A DNA stretch of 64,000 bases from Salirhabdus euzebyi (GCF_014207435.1 NZ_JACHGH010000007.1:1-64000); one strand, 5' to 3'; shown: positions 7,950-16,945, counted from the stretch's first letter. The notes: generated from the sequence alone by a model not told the origin. A program made the numbers and translations.

Positions 7950-9755
7950 ATGTGTGGAATTGTAGGATATATAGGACATCAAGATACGAAAGAAGTTTTA
8001 TTAAAAGGATTAGAAAAACTAGAATATCGCGGTTATGATTCGGCTGGTATTTCTGTCTTAAATGATAACGGAGTTCATGTTTTCAAGGTAAAAGGAAGAA
8101 TTGCAACATTACGTGATGCAGTAGATGAAGATGTTCATGCAACAATGGGAATCGGTCATACACGTTGGGCAACGCACGGTGCGCCAAGTAAAGAAAATGC
8201 TCATCCACACCAAAGTACGTCTGGTCGTTTTACGATTGTGCATAACGGAGTAATCGAAAACTATGTTGATTTACGTAATGAGTATTTACAAGGAGTTCAA
8301 CTGAAGAGTGAAACAGACACAGAGGTAATCGTACAGTTACTGGAAAAACTTTACGATCAAAAAGGCAATGTTTCAGAAGCTTTCCGTAAAACCATCAGTC
8401 TGTTACATGGTTCCTATGCAGTTGCTGTCATTGATAACGAAGATCCAGATACTATATACGTAGCAAAGAACAAAAGCCCATTACTAGTAGGTTTAGGAGA
8501 CAATGGGTTTAATGTAGTTTCTAGTGACTCTATGGCTATGCTACAAGTAACGGATCGTTTTGTTGAACTTATGGATAAAGAGGTTGTAATCGTAAAGCGT
8601 GAAGGTGTTGAAATTCAAAAGCTTGATGGTACTCGTGTAGAACGTGAACATTTCGTTGCAGAATTAGATGCGAGTGACATTGAAAAAGGAACTTATCCAC
8701 ACTTTATGCTGAAGGAAATTGATGAACAACCAGCTGTCATCCGTAAAATTGTTCAAGAATATAGACATGAAAAGGAAGGTATTAAGCTTGATAAGGATAT
8801 TCGTCAAGCTATGCTAGATACAGATCGTGTTTATATTATTGCGGCAGGCACTAGTTATCATGCAGGCTTAGTTGGTAAACAACTAATAGAAAACTTAGCA
8901 AAAGTACCTGTTGAAGTACATGTAGCTAGTGAATTTTCTTATAATATGCCACTTTTATCTGAAAAACCGTTATTTATCTTTATATCCCAAAGTGGAGAAA
9001 CGGCTGATAGTCGTTCTGTACTTGTACAAATAAAAGAAATGGGTTATCCAGCTCTAACGATTACAAACGTACCAGGCTCTACCCTTTCTCGTGAAGCGGA
9101 CTATACACTGCATCTTCATGCAGGTCCTGAAATTGCTGTTGCATCTACAAAAGCATATACAGCACAAATTGCCGTACTTGCTATTCTTGCTGTAGATACA
9201 GCGAAGGCAAAAGGAATTGATTTGGATTTTGATCCACTTCAAGAACTCGCAATTGTTTCTTCTGCTATAGAAGCACTTTGCGATCAAAAAGATGAAATTG
9301 AGGCAGTGGTTTCCAAATATTTAGAAACAACTCGTAACTGCTTCTTCATCGGTCGCGGAATTGATTACTTTGTTGGTCAGGAAGGCGCATTGAAGTTAAA
9401 AGAAATATCATATATTCAAGCAGAAGGCTTTGCTGGTGGTGAATTAAAACACGGTACGATTGCTCTTATTGAAGAAGGTACACCAGTAATTGCACTAGCA
9501 ACACAAAAAAATGTTAATTATTCCATTCGTGCAAACGTACAAGAGGTTGTAGCACGTGGTGCAAATGCATGCATTATTAGCATGGAAGGACTGAACGAAG
9601 AAAACGACGCATTTGTCGTACCTGCAGTCCATGAATTACTAACACCACTTGTTTCAGTAGTACCACTACAATTAATTGCTTATTACGCTGCACTTCATCG
9701 TGATTGTGACGTTGATAAGCCACGTAACTTGGCAAAAAGTGTAACGGTAGAATAA
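7950..9755 (+). CDS. glmS: Glutamine-fructose-6-phosphate aminotransferase
   Basis: A 601-residue enzyme making glucosamine-6-phosphate from fructose-6-phosphate and glutamine, the entry step to peptidoglycan amino sugars. Cys2 is the glutaminase nucleophile of the N-terminal class II amidotransferase domain (about 2-215). Two SIS domains follow (about 285-410 and 455-590), and the conserved tail [12 protein letters not shown] closes the protein. GGGAGGA precedes the ATG. Regulated by the ribozyme upstream. Confidence 0.98.
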   Translation: MCGIVGYIGHQDTKEVLLKGLEKLEYRGYDSAGISVLNDNGVHVFKVKGRIATLRDAVDEDVHATMGIGHTRWATHGAPSKENAHPHQSTSGRFTIVHNGVIENYVDLRNEYLQGVQLKSETDTEVIVQLLEKLYDQKGNVSEAFRKTISLLHGSYAVAVIDNEDPDTIYVAKNKSPLLVGLGDNGFNVVSSDSMAMLQVTDRFVELMDKEVVIVKREGVEIQKLDGTRVEREHFVAELDASDIEKGTYPHFMLKEIDEQPAVIRKIVQEYRHEKEGIKLDKDIRQAMLDTDRVYIIAAGTSYHAGLVGKQLIENLAKVPVEVHVASEFSYNMPLLSEKPLFIFISQSGETADSRSVLVQIKEMGYPALTITNVPGSTLSREADYTLHLHAGPEIAVASTKAYTAQIAVLAILAVDTAKAKGIDLDFDPLQELAIVSSAIEALCDQKDEIEAVVSKYLETTRNCFFIGRGIDYFVGQEGALKLKEISYIQAEGFAGGELKHGTIALIEEGTPVIALATQKNVNYSIRANVQEVVARGANACIISMEGLNEENDAFVVPAVHELLTPLVSVVPLQLIAYYAALHRDCDVDKPRNLAKSVTVE

Positions 9756-9771
9756 TTATTTATAACTAGCT

Positions 9772-9813
9772 ATAACCTACTGGGGATTTTTCTCTAGTAG
9801 GTTATTTATTTTT
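9772..9813 (+). terminator. Terminator after glmS
   Basis: Arms ATAACCTACT and AGTAGGTTAT with a following TTTATTTTT tract. Confidence 0.88.
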
Positions 9814-9824
9814 CCTTTCTCAAA

Positions 9825-10883
9825 TTAAATATGTAGCAACATGTATTCCAGCAAAATATTTTTTTGATAGTAATCAAAATGCTTAATTAGTGTTGAGAAG
9901 AGAAATGCTTGATCAGTTGCACTCATTTGAATTTCCATATTGTCGACCAAAATATCTTTTGTACGATCTATATATAAGTGTTGCATAGAAAAAAAGTACT
10001 TTGTAGTAGTGCCATTATCAACTAATGTTTTTAACATGTAATCAAAAAAGAAGCGAAACTCATTAGGATGTTCTATTAGTTCATCAAATGTTGAGGGCAG
10101 CTGCTCTAAATGAAAAGTGTCTTTTATTGCATTTTCTAATTGTTGAATACTAGCATCCTTCCTTGCATGATGGTGTGGAAACGACAGTTTTCCAGGACTT
10201 ATTTTAATAATGCTTTGGTGATATTGATCCATGTATCCTGGTAAATAACTTTCAAGTAGATAGGTAATGATTAGTAACGTTTTAGCTTGTTTTTCTATGT
10301 TAGTGGCTATTTCAACATATGTGTCAGCCTCTAAAATAGGCTTGGAGCCGTTTTTTTCGATATTAACGGTATCATGTAAAAGTCTTAAGACATCTTCATA
10401 AAAAACAGTAAAGGTATTAGAACTTGGCTCCCAATTTGTATTAATTGAATACCAAACGCTTTTCAATACTTCGTGTTGAGTACTTAGTTTCGAAAAAAAG
10501 GAAGGGACCTCATCTACTTGTAAAAGTAAGTTTACATCTTGATATATTTTTTCTACTTTGTCACGGTTTTCTTTTGGAAGCTCTTTTTTATTCCCTTTTT
10601 CTGAAACCCCTAATCCAACCGTTCCTGATTCGCTAATTTCTCTAATTTTTATTTCTCCTATAAAAAAACGATGAATTCCATCACTATCATATAGTTCTTT
10701 TTCGATTAAGTGACCTAATTGGAGTGTCCCTCTTACTTCTGCAATATTTACTGCCTGTATATGGTACTCATAAACGTTTAAGTAATTCGCATAATCATTT
10801 AAATAATGAATTTGTTGATTTAAATAATTAACTTGTTGTTGGAGGTTTTTAATAATTTCTTCGTTTGTTTGCTTGTAATGCAT
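9825..10883 (-). CDS. GerPC-like coiled coil fused to DehI-like tandem repeat
   Basis: A 352-residue protein with no single clear family. Residues 1-40 form an Asn/Gln/Tyr-rich coiled coil. Residues 38-58 (YEYHIQAVNIAEVRGTLQLG) resemble the segment of spore germination protein GerPC that follows its coiled coil. The remainder contains two similar helical units about 136 residues apart, at 117-147 (QVDEVPSFFSKL) and 253-283 (HLEQLPSTFDEL). This recalls the pseudo-dimer of DehI-type 2-haloacid dehalogenases. It is divergent from an Hsp20/GerP-like pair, which suggests a spore-layer role rather than dehalogenation. Both domain assignments are by eye; no catalytic residue was verified. Confidence 0.5.
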   Translation of the reverse strand: MHYKQTNEEIIKNLQQQVNYLNQQIHYLNDYANYLNVYEYHIQAVNIAEVRGTLQLGHLIEKELYDSDGIHRFFIGEIKIREISESGTVGLGVSEKGNKKELPKENRDKVEKIYQDVNLLLQVDEVPSFFSKLSTQHEVLKSVWYSINTNWEPSSNTFTVFYEDVLRLLHDTVNIEKNGSKPILEADTYVEIATNIEKQAKTLLIITYLLESYLPGYMDQYHQSIIKISPGKLSFPHHHARKDASIQQLENAIKDTFHLEQLPSTFDELIEHPNEFRFFFDYMLKTLVDNGTTTKYFFSMQHLYIDRTKDILVDNMEIQMSATDQAFLFSTLIKHFDYYQKNILLEYMLLHI

Positions 10884-10912
10884 TGGAACACCTCGTAGAA
10901 AAAACTTCTTTC

Positions 10913-10939
10913 ACTCTTTTTTACGATTTGAATATACTA
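10913..10939 (+). promoter_or_regulatory. Sigma-K-like promoter for hsp20/gerP pair
   Basis: AC (10913-10914), a 16-base spacer, then AATATACTA (10931-10939) fits the sporulation sigma-K pattern AC-N17-CATAnnnTA with one -10 mismatch and a spacer one base short. A matching element precedes the second pair at 12714-12741. Confidence 0.45.
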
Positions 10940-10969
10940 TAAAATACTTATTCCATTGGAGGTATCATT

Positions 10970-11341
10970 ATGTATCATGGAAAGAATGGTCAAATAAAAG
11001 GATTGGAACGAGCCTCACAAGATAATCTACACATTGACAATCAAAAAAAGGTTCGGACTCCAAGGTTAGATTCATTTGAAATGGATGATCATTATTTTCT
11101 ACGCATTAGTCTCCCTGGAGTAAAAAAGGATAATTTAGAAGTTTATTTTGGTCAGGAAGGATATCTTGAAATAAAAGGAAAAGTTGTTACAATTATTCCT
11201 GAAAATTTCAAAAAAATTATTTCTCAAGAGATTTATCAGGGTCCTTTTCATCGGAAAATACAATTGCCGAATACAGTAAAAAAGAATGACGTAAATTTTA
11301 GTTACGAGAACGGTATTTTAGAAATTTATATAAGTAAATGA
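10970..11341 (+). CDS. Hsp20/alpha-crystallin-like protein, spore-coat type
   Basis: A 123-residue protein with an alpha-crystallin fold: LPGVKKDNLEVYF (about residues 48-60), LEIKGK, and the closing beta strand segment FSYENGILEIYI (about 109-120). Bacillus has small proteins of this type in the spore coat (CotM, CotP). The usual I-x-I C-terminal chaperone tail is absent, which favours a structural role. GGAGGT precedes the ATG. It is followed 16 bases later by a GerP-like gene, the same pairing as at 12175-12681/11839-12156. Confidence 0.75.
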   Translation: MYHGKNGQIKGLERASQDNLHIDNQKKVRTPRLDSFEMDDHYFLRISLPGVKKDNLEVYFGQEGYLEIKGKVVTIIPENFKKIISQEIYQGPFHRKIQLPNTVKKNDVNFSYENGILEIYISK

Positions 11342-11357
11342 TAAGGTTGTGAGAAAA

Positions 11358-11624
11358 ATGGCTTTTGCTGATAATGAACCGATTGGTATCGTGTTTTTTG
11401 GTGGAGTAAAAATTAATCAAATGGAAACGACCGCTAATTTTGCAATAGGAGAATCACTTTTTCAGTCATTAGAGAGCCAGGTTAAAAATAATTTAATTGC
11501 AGGGCAAACATTTGGGGATTTTGATTTTAACAATCTTCAGCCAGTAGCTTCGCCATTATATGACCCTGATGGCTTTGATTCATTCATGCCTATTGCACAA
11601 TCTTCTTTAGGTTTGGAGGACTAA
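11358..11624 (+). CDS. GerPA/GerPF-like spore protein
   Basis: An 88-residue protein whose GIVFFGGVKINQM…FAIGESLF pattern resembles the small GerP proteins (GerPA/PB/PD/PF) that make the inner spore coat permeable to germinants. GerP proteins begin with a hydrophobic V-x-I-K-V/I-N segment followed by an IGD/IGE turn. The ATG at 11358 is used because the in-frame GTG at 11349 is only two bases from AAGG; the GTG start would add three residues. It is downstream of an Hsp20-like gene on the same strand. Confidence 0.7.
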   Translation: MAFADNEPIGIVFFGGVKINQMETTANFAIGESLFQSLESQVKNNLIAGQTFGDFDFNNLQPVASPLYDPDGFDSFMPIAQSSLGLED

Positions 11625-11634
11625 TAAGTAAATG

Positions 11635-11670
11635 AAAGTACACTTCAAATAATTGGGGGTGTACTTTTTT
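11635..11670 (+). terminator. Terminator after gerP-like gene
   Basis: AAAGTACAC and GTGTACTTT arms followed by a T-run (11665-11670). Confidence 0.85.
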
Positions 11671-11737
11671 AAAGCCTGTTTTATAATAGATTGTTGTTTC
11701 TTACATATAAAATGGAAACTAGAGGTAACTATAACTG

Positions 11738-11808
11738 GATTTGCCCTTTGAAGCTGCTGAGTCTATACGACTGCTTCAAGCAGAATATTTTGCTTTCAAC
11801 GGGCAATT
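11738..11808. repeat. Degenerate dispersed repeat copy
   Basis: A 70-base non-coding segment bounded by imperfect inverted arms (TTGCCCTTTGAAG and CTTTCAACGGGCAA). Its core CTATACGACTGCTTCAAGC followed by AGAATATTTTGCTTTC is a degenerate copy of the core at about 53357-53396 (CTATACGGCCGCTTCGGC, AGAATACTTCGCTTTC). Confidence 0.6.
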
Positions 11809-11838
11809 CACCTGCATATTTAAAATATTACAGGTGAA

Positions 11839-12156
11839 TTAAGGATACATTTGATTATATAAATAGGGATAAGTGTAATAAATAGGATAGGCATTGGGCT
11901 GATAATTAGAGTTGTAGAGTTGGTTATATGGTGTATACAGTTGTTCATTTCTTTTTATTAGTCTGGGATCATTTACGGGAGATTGGTAAGGACTCATGTT
12001 AATATAGGAGCCATCACCGTATGCACTGCCAACACCATTTGTTGTCTGGGCTTCGCTTAAAAGATCTTTAAAATTACCTGTTCCTACTACTAAAGAAGAA
12101 GTTCCTGAGAGTTGAAATACTTTAAAGTTACCTATATTAATCTCTATTTTTGGAAT
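11839..12156 (-). CDS. GerP-like spore protein with non-canonical ATT start
   Basis: A 105-codon open frame with no ATG, GTG or TTG near its 5' end. An AAGGAGG site is followed by two ATT codons (12159-12157 and 12156-12154); the second lies 8 bases from GGAGG and would give M-P-K-I-E-I-N-I-G. The N-terminal half (KIEINIGNFKVFQLSGTSS, then LVVGTGN) follows the GerPB/GerPD pattern. The C-terminal half is rich in Tyr, Asn, Gln and Pro. It lies 15 bases after the TAA of the Hsp20-like gene and in the same frame, so either ATT initiation or TAA readthrough would make it. A silenced pseudogene is the alternative. Confidence 0.65.
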   Translation of the reverse strand: MPKIEINIGNFKVFQLSGTSSLVVGTGNFKDLLSEAQTTNGVGSAYGDGSYINMSPYQSPVNDPRLIKRNEQLYTPYNQLYNSNYQPNAYPIYYTYPYLYNQMYP

Positions 12157-12174
12157 AATCTTATCCTCCTTCTT

Positions 12175-12681
12175 TTAAAAGTCAAACGGAATTTCTAATT
12201 CATCATTTACTTTATTAAATGTATAAGTAAGTACTCCCTTTTCATAACTTGAAGAATAACTTGATGTGAGGACTGATTTTTTTAAAAATATTTCTCTTTC
12301 ATAATAATTTTGAGGCAAGTCACTAGTGATTAGCTGAGTAGATTGAACAGGTTTTAATGAATGTGTTTTAATTTTTAATGTCAATGCTTGATCATTATGG
12401 AAGTAAATTTTTGCGTGACTTTTATTTTGTAATCCTGGAGCAACAATTATTAAGTAAAGGTTTTCTTCATCTTCCCAAATTTCAATCGGTATTATTTCAA
12501 TTCCCTTCCTCTTGCTTGTTCGTAAACCGTGAATGTCTCCCCAAAAATCATCGTTTAAAACGGAATGGTATTGCTTAATCATTTGTTTCAAGTCATGTAT
12601 ATGTTCTGGATTAAACTGTGTTTCAGGTATTGCATTAAAAGGAAAACCATTTTTTTTGTTAAAAAAATCTGTAGGATTCAA
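12175..12681 (-). CDS. Hsp20-like spore-coat type protein
   Basis: A 168-residue protein. The region from about residue 60 (IEIIPIEIWEDEENLYLIIV) through EKGVLTYTF near 153 has the alpha-crystallin strand pattern, with a diverged central part. The N-terminal 50 residues are unlike known families. Translation starts at TTG (12681), with AAAGGGG 8 bases upstream. A sigma-K-like promoter lies at 12714-12741. It is paired with the GerP-like gene downstream, mirroring the pair at 10970-11624. Confidence 0.65.
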   Translation of the reverse strand: MNPTDFFNKKNGFPFNAIPETQFNPEHIHDLKQMIKQYHSVLNDDFWGDIHGLRTSKRKGIEIIPIEIWEDEENLYLIIVAPGLQNKSHAKIYFHNDQALTLKIKTHSLKPVQSTQLITSDLPQNYYEREIFLKKSVLTSSYSSSYEKGVLTYTFNKVNDELEIPFDF

Positions 12682-12713
12682 TATGTTAACCCCTTTCTGA
12701 CGTATTTGTACTC

Positions 12714-12741
12714 TAGTCTATTCATTCAAATGCCTATTTGT
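12714..12741 (-). promoter_or_regulatory. Sigma-K-like promoter for second hsp20/gerP pair
   Basis: On the minus strand AC is followed after exactly 17 bases by AATAGACTA, matching AC-N17-CATAnnnTA with one mismatch. The -10 region is nearly the same as the AATATACTA upstream of the plus-strand pair. Confidence 0.5.
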
Positions 12742-12812
12742 TCTAATTAAACAATTTGTTATTTCATTGGATTTACTTAAGGAAACATTAAGCTTTTTTT
12801 AAAACAAACTAA

Positions 12813-12841
12813 TTGACATATTGTTATAATATATTTACAAT
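12813..12841 (+). promoter_or_regulatory. Sigma-A promoter of catE-like gene
   Basis: A perfect TTGACA (12813-12818) is followed after 17 bases by TACAAT (12836-12841). Direct TTACAA repeats around and after the -10 are possible operator material for a phenol/quinone-responsive repressor. Confidence 0.75.
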
Positions 12842-12900
12842 TTGTTCCTAATTACAAATATATGAATTTGAGATATATGAAGAAAAGGGGGTTACAAATA

Positions 12901-13761
12901 GTGGAAAACAAATTCTTTGAGAGACCAACCGTTTATGTAGGCGAGGTAAGTATAAATGTAGTGAATTTGGAAAATTCATTGGATTTTTATCAAAATATTA
13001 TGGGATTTGCTATTCTTGATAGAGCCGATGGAAAAGTCAGGTTAACAGCAAATGGTAAAACGCCATTATTGACATTGGAACAACCGGAAAATGTAAAACC
13101 TAAAGAAGAAAGAACCACAGGCTTATTCCACTTTGCTATTCTTTTACCTACAAGAGCGGATCTTTCAGCATTTTTAAAACATATCTTAGAGACAGAACAT
13201 CGATACGGTTTAGGGGCATCTGACCACTATGTTAGTGAAGCACTTTATCTTTCGGACCCGGATGGTAATGGTATTGAGGTATATCGTGATCGTCTTTCTT
13301 CTGAGTGGAACTGGGATGGGGATAAAGTGGAGATGGCTACGGTTCAATTAGATGCAGAAGGATTATTAGCAGAAAGTAACGAGCCGTGGAGCGGACTTCC
13401 TTCTCGTACTGTAATGGGTCATATTCATTTACATGTTTCGGATTTAGATAGTACAGAGAGATTTTATGTAGATGGATTGGCTTTTGATATTGTTACAAGA
13501 TATCCTGGTGCGCTTTTTGCTTCAACTGGTGGATATCACCACCACATTGGCCTAAACGTTTGGAATGGAGTTGGTGCAAATCCTCCAGCGGAGAACAGTG
13601 TTGGGCTGAACTGGTTTACACTTGTTTATCCTAATGAAGAGACAAGAAGTGAAGCGGTGAACCGACTAGTACAATCAGGTGTTACAGTGACACAAGAAAG
13701 TGATTTTTATGTAGCAAAAGACCCATCATCCAATGTTATCCGAATGGTATTACCTAAATAA
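12901..13761 (+). CDS. catE: Catechol-2,3-dioxygenase (extradiol, VOC family)
   Basis: A 286-residue two-module vicinal-oxygen-chelate protein. The first module covers about residues 8-125, with VSINVVNLENSLDFYQ and the DPDGNGIEVY signature. The second starts at MGHIHLHVSDLDSTERFY, with the YHHHIGLNVW strand. His and Glu of the second module would bind Fe(II). CatE of B. subtilis is 285 residues, cleaves catechol, and is induced by quinones. The GTG start at 12901 is chosen because AAAGGGGG lies 9 bases upstream; an ATG further upstream lacks such a site. Confidence 0.87.
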   Translation: MENKFFERPTVYVGEVSINVVNLENSLDFYQNIMGFAILDRADGKVRLTANGKTPLLTLEQPENVKPKEERTTGLFHFAILLPTRADLSAFLKHILETEHRYGLGASDHYVSEALYLSDPDGNGIEVYRDRLSSEWNWDGDKVEMATVQLDAEGLLAESNEPWSGLPSRTVMGHIHLHVSDLDSTERFYVDGLAFDIVTRYPGALFASTGGYHHHIGLNVWNGVGANPPAENSVGLNWFTLVYPNEETRSEAVNRLVQSGVTVTQESDFYVAKDPSSNVIRMVLPK

Positions 13762-13790
13762 AGAACCGAGATACATATCTCGGTTCTTCC
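13761..13790. terminator. Bidirectional terminator
   Basis: AAGAACCGAGATA and TATCTCGGTTCTT form a strong hairpin between convergent genes. Confidence 0.85.
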
Positions 13791-13795
13791 TATTG

Positions 13796-14995
13796 TTAAG
13801 CTTTAATTACATTATACAGATGTAACATATCCGCTTTTGAAAATATCTTAGGTACGGGATAGAGAGGATTAGCCTCTTTTAAAGCGCGTTCCACCATTAA
13901 GGGGATATCCTTTTCAACAATCCCTTCCACAGTATTCGGAATATCCATCTTCCTGTTTAAACGTTTAATTTCCTCAATAAATTGGTTTGCCTTCTGCTCG
14001 ATTGTATCACCCTCACTACCTATCCCGACTAAATCAGCTAGTTCAGCTAAAGGTTTATGTACGGTCGTTCCATAGTACTCAAGGACATGAGGTAAAATAA
14101 TGGCATTAGCTAATCCGTGCGGGAAAGAATAAAAACCTCCAAGAGTATGTGCAATGGCATGGACATTACCTACGTAAGCCCGAGTGAATGCAACACCTGC
14201 TAGATATGCTGCTTTTTGCATATTCGTTCTAGCAGTTATATTGGAACCATTTGTATAAGCTTCATAAAGGTTATCAAAAATTAATTTGACTGCCTCCATG
14301 CTATATTGAGTTGTTTCCTTTGTATTACTCTTACCAATGTATGCTTCAATAGCGTGTGTTAGTGCATCCATTCCAGTTGATGAAGTGATGTGTGGTGGAA
14401 GCTTTACTGTTAATAACGGGTCAAGCACAGCATAATGGGGAATGAGTGACATATCGTTTACCGGGTATTTTTCATGTGTTTCACTATTCGAAATGACGGC
14501 TGCAACAGTTGCTTCACTCCCCGTACCAGCAGTCGTTGGAACAGCAAATAATGGAGGAATCTGCTTTCTTACTTTCAGAATTCCTTTCATTTTTTCGATT
14601 GATTTATTTGGCCTAGCAAGCCTTGCTCCAACACCTTTTGCACAATCTATGGGTGAGCCCCCACCAAATGCAATAATACCTTGACAGTTATTTTCTTTAT
14701 ACATGTGTAAAGCCTCTTCAATATTGTGGATTGTTGGGTTTGGAATGGTTTTATCATAGACTGAAACCTTTATACCCTCTTCTTTTAAGTCAACCAACAA
14801 TCGATCTATTATTCCTAGGGATATTAGTCCTTTATCCGTTACAACTAAAACGCTTTCAATATTTTGATCTTTAACTACTTTAGAAAGCTTACGTAAACTA
14901 TTTTCTCCTTGGATTAGTTCAGGTTTGCGCCAAGGAAATAAAAAAGAAGTCATGCGAAACGTTTTTTGGTAAAAACGACAATACATTTTGTACAT
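13796..14995 (-). CDS. Iron-containing alcohol dehydrogenase
   Basis: A 399-residue group III (Fe-dependent) alcohol dehydrogenase. The NAD-binding GGGSPIDCAKG lies in the N-terminal half, and metal-ligand histidines are visible in GMDALTHAIEAY and in the FPHGLANA motif. The start at 14995 has AAAGGAGG 7 bases upstream; an upstream in-frame ATG at 15025 lacks one. The substrate cannot be predicted. It is monocistronic, convergent with catE and divergent from the HAD gene. Confidence 0.9.
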   Translation of the reverse strand: MYKMYCRFYQKTFRMTSFLFPWRKPELIQGENSLRKLSKVVKDQNIESVLVVTDKGLISLGIIDRLLVDLKEEGIKVSVYDKTIPNPTIHNIEEALHMYKENNCQGIIAFGGGSPIDCAKGVGARLARPNKSIEKMKGILKVRKQIPPLFAVPTTAGTGSEATVAAVISNSETHEKYPVNDMSLIPHYAVLDPLLTVKLPPHITSSTGMDALTHAIEAYIGKSNTKETTQYSMEAVKLIFDNLYEAYTNGSNITARTNMQKAAYLAGVAFTRAYVGNVHAIAHTLGGFYSFPHGLANAIILPHVLEYYGTTVHKPLAELADLVGIGSEGDTIEQKANQFIEEIKRLNRKMDIPNTVEGIVEKDIPLMVERALKEANPLYPVPKIFSKADMLHLYNVIKA

Positions 14996-15165
14996 CTGAA
15001 AGCCTCCTTTTTCAGAATATTTCATATATTAAATACACCATATTAAATCAAAAAAGTCTATATAATTTGAAATGTTGTTTGGGGTGGGGAAGAAGGGATT
15101 TTAAGATGTTAGATGGAATAAGAAACTAGTAAAAAATTAGTTAAGCATATATTGGAGGCAGACTA

Positions 15166-16035
15166 TTGGATATATTTATTTCAGATCTAGATGGTACATT
15201 ACTACAAAAGGATGCAACTTTATCAACAACAACCAAGGACATACTTATCAATCTTTTAAACGAAGGTCTCCTTTTTACTGTTGCAAGCGCAAGAAGCGTG
15301 AAAACTATTCAGCCTATATTACAGGGTATTCCAATATCGATTCCTATTATTGAGTTTAACGGGGCTTATTTATCTGACCTACATACTGGAGAGCATTTAT
15401 TTGTACATAATATCGAAACGAGCTTGTTAGATTCCATTTATTCTATTGGACTAAGGCATAAAACTAAGCCTTTTATTTCTACTTATAACGGTAAAAAAGA
15501 CTGTTTATATGTGCCTGAAATTGATAATGCTGGTCAGGATTTTTATTTTCAAGAGCGAGTTAGAATGAAAGATGACAGACTTATCAAGGGTGAGAAATTA
15601 CCTAGTAGCTTTCAAGATAAAGTTGTTTGTTTCACATTTATTAATCGCCTTGAAATGTTAATAGGGTTGAAAGACGAATTGGTAGACCAATTGGGCTCAC
15701 GAGTGGAAGTTCACTTGTTTGAGGAAATATATAATCCCGGATGGTATTGGTTAACCATACATGATAAAAGAGCAACAAAAGATCAAGCAATTCAAACTTT
15801 AAAAGAGTACATCAATTTACCGACTGCAAAAGTAACTGTTTTTGGTGATCAAGTAAACGATATAAAAATGTTTAAGTCGGCCGACTATGCTGTAGCAGTA
15901 GAGAATGCTTGTGATGAATGCAAAGATATAGCAGACAAAACGATAGGTTTACACACAGAGGATAGTGTAGCAAGGTACATACAAGCAGCATGGGTGTTAA
16001 AGAAGAAGGGTGTTAAGCAAAAGGAAAAACTCTAG
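15166..16035 (+). CDS. Cof-type HAD hydrolase
   Basis: A 289-residue HAD phosphatase of the Cof (IIB cap) subfamily. Motif I is DLDGTLL (residues 6-12), motif II lies in the TVASARS segment, and motifs III/IV include the basic residue in KDQAIQ and FGDQVNDIKMF. Such enzymes dephosphorylate sugar phosphates, FMN or pyridoxal phosphate; the actual substrate is unknown. The TTG start has GGAGG 7 bases upstream. Confidence 0.88.
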   Translation: MDIFISDLDGTLLQKDATLSTTTKDILINLLNEGLLFTVASARSVKTIQPILQGIPISIPIIEFNGAYLSDLHTGEHLFVHNIETSLLDSIYSIGLRHKTKPFISTYNGKKDCLYVPEIDNAGQDFYFQERVRMKDDRLIKGEKLPSSFQDKVVCFTFINRLEMLIGLKDELVDQLGSRVEVHLFEEIYNPGWYWLTIHDKRATKDQAIQTLKEYINLPTAKVTVFGDQVNDIKMFKSADYAVAVENACDECKDIADKTIGLHTEDSVARYIQAAWVLKKKGVKQKEKL

Positions 16036-16060
16036 CTTAAGAATCTGCTAGAGTTTTTAT
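16027..16060 (+). terminator. Terminator after HAD gene
   Basis: AAACTCTAGC and GCTAGAGTTT arms with a TTTTATTG tail. The first arm overlaps the stop codon region of the HAD gene. Confidence 0.85.
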
Positions 16061-16094
16061 TGTTGTTTGAAAATTTAAAATTTTAATCTGTCTA

Positions 16095-16122
16095 TTGTCT
16101 TTTAAAATGAGTCTGGTAATAT
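16095..16122 (+). promoter_or_regulatory. Promoter of GNAT gene
   Basis: TTGTCT and TAATAT are separated by 16 bases, 34 bases before the start codon. Confidence 0.5.
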
Positions 16123-16155
16123 AAATACAATTTACTTAATTAGGGGGGAAAGAAA

Positions 16156-16944
16156 ATGATTAGAGAGCTTTTAGAAAGTGATCGAAACCAAACGATGGAT
16201 TTTATAAAGGAAAAACCTGCAGAAAACTTATTTATGATTGGTGATATTGAGGCCTTTGGGTTTGATGAAGACTTCCAAGATGTATGGGGAGATTTTGATG
16301 GCCTAGGAAATTTAAAGGCAGTTTTACTTCGCTATCGTGAAAATTTTATTGTTTATGCCCCTAATGACTTTGACGCGGCAGCCTTTGCGGATATTATTGA
16401 AAAAAGTGATCAAAAAACAAAAATGATTTCAGGTATTTCGGAAATTGTTCATGAAGTTCAAAAGTATTTAACGAAACAACCGAGTAAAACAAGAGAATTT
16501 TATTATGCCAAATGTGAATCATTGACGGAATTAGAAGTAGCTAACGTAGATATAAAATTAGCTGACATTAAAGACATACCACGTATTATTGCATTGCATG
16601 ACCAGACGCCTGAATTCGATGCAAGAGATGGTCGTGAGGAAAGTATGACTAGAAATATGGAAGCGGGAATATCGCGAACTTACTTTGTAGAAGATGGGGA
16701 AACAATTGTTTCCACTGCTATGACAACAGCAGAAAATAGTATGTCAGCTATGGTTATTGGGGTTGCAACACATAAAGACTATATGAAAAAAGGATATGCC
16801 AGTGCTTGTATGACAAGATTATGTAAGGATTTACTTTCAGAAGGTAAAAGTCTTTGCCTATTTTATGACAACCCTGCTGCAGGGAAAATTTATAAAAGAT
16901 TAGGGTTTGTAGATATAGGAAAATGGTCTATGAACCAATTTTAA
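16156..16944 (+). CDS. GNAT family N-acetyltransferase
   Basis: A 262-residue protein with an N-terminal DUF-like acetyltransferase half and a C-terminal GNAT domain (about 140-262). The acetyl-CoA loop is seen in VIGVATHKDYMKKGYASA (V-x-T…R/K-G-x-G/A), followed by LFYDNPAAGKIYKRLGF. The acceptor is unknown. AGGGGGGAAAG precedes the ATG. Confidence 0.85.
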   Translation: MIRELLESDRNQTMDFIKEKPAENLFMIGDIEAFGFDEDFQDVWGDFDGLGNLKAVLLRYRENFIVYAPNDFDAAAFADIIEKSDQKTKMISGISEIVHEVQKYLTKQPSKTREFYYAKCESLTELEVANVDIKLADIKDIPRIIALHDQTPEFDARDGREESMTRNMEAGISRTYFVEDGETIVSTAMTTAENSMSAMVIGVATHKDYMKKGYASACMTRLCKDLLSEGKSLCLFYDNPAAGKIYKRLGFVDIGKWSMNQF

Positions 16945-16945
16945 T

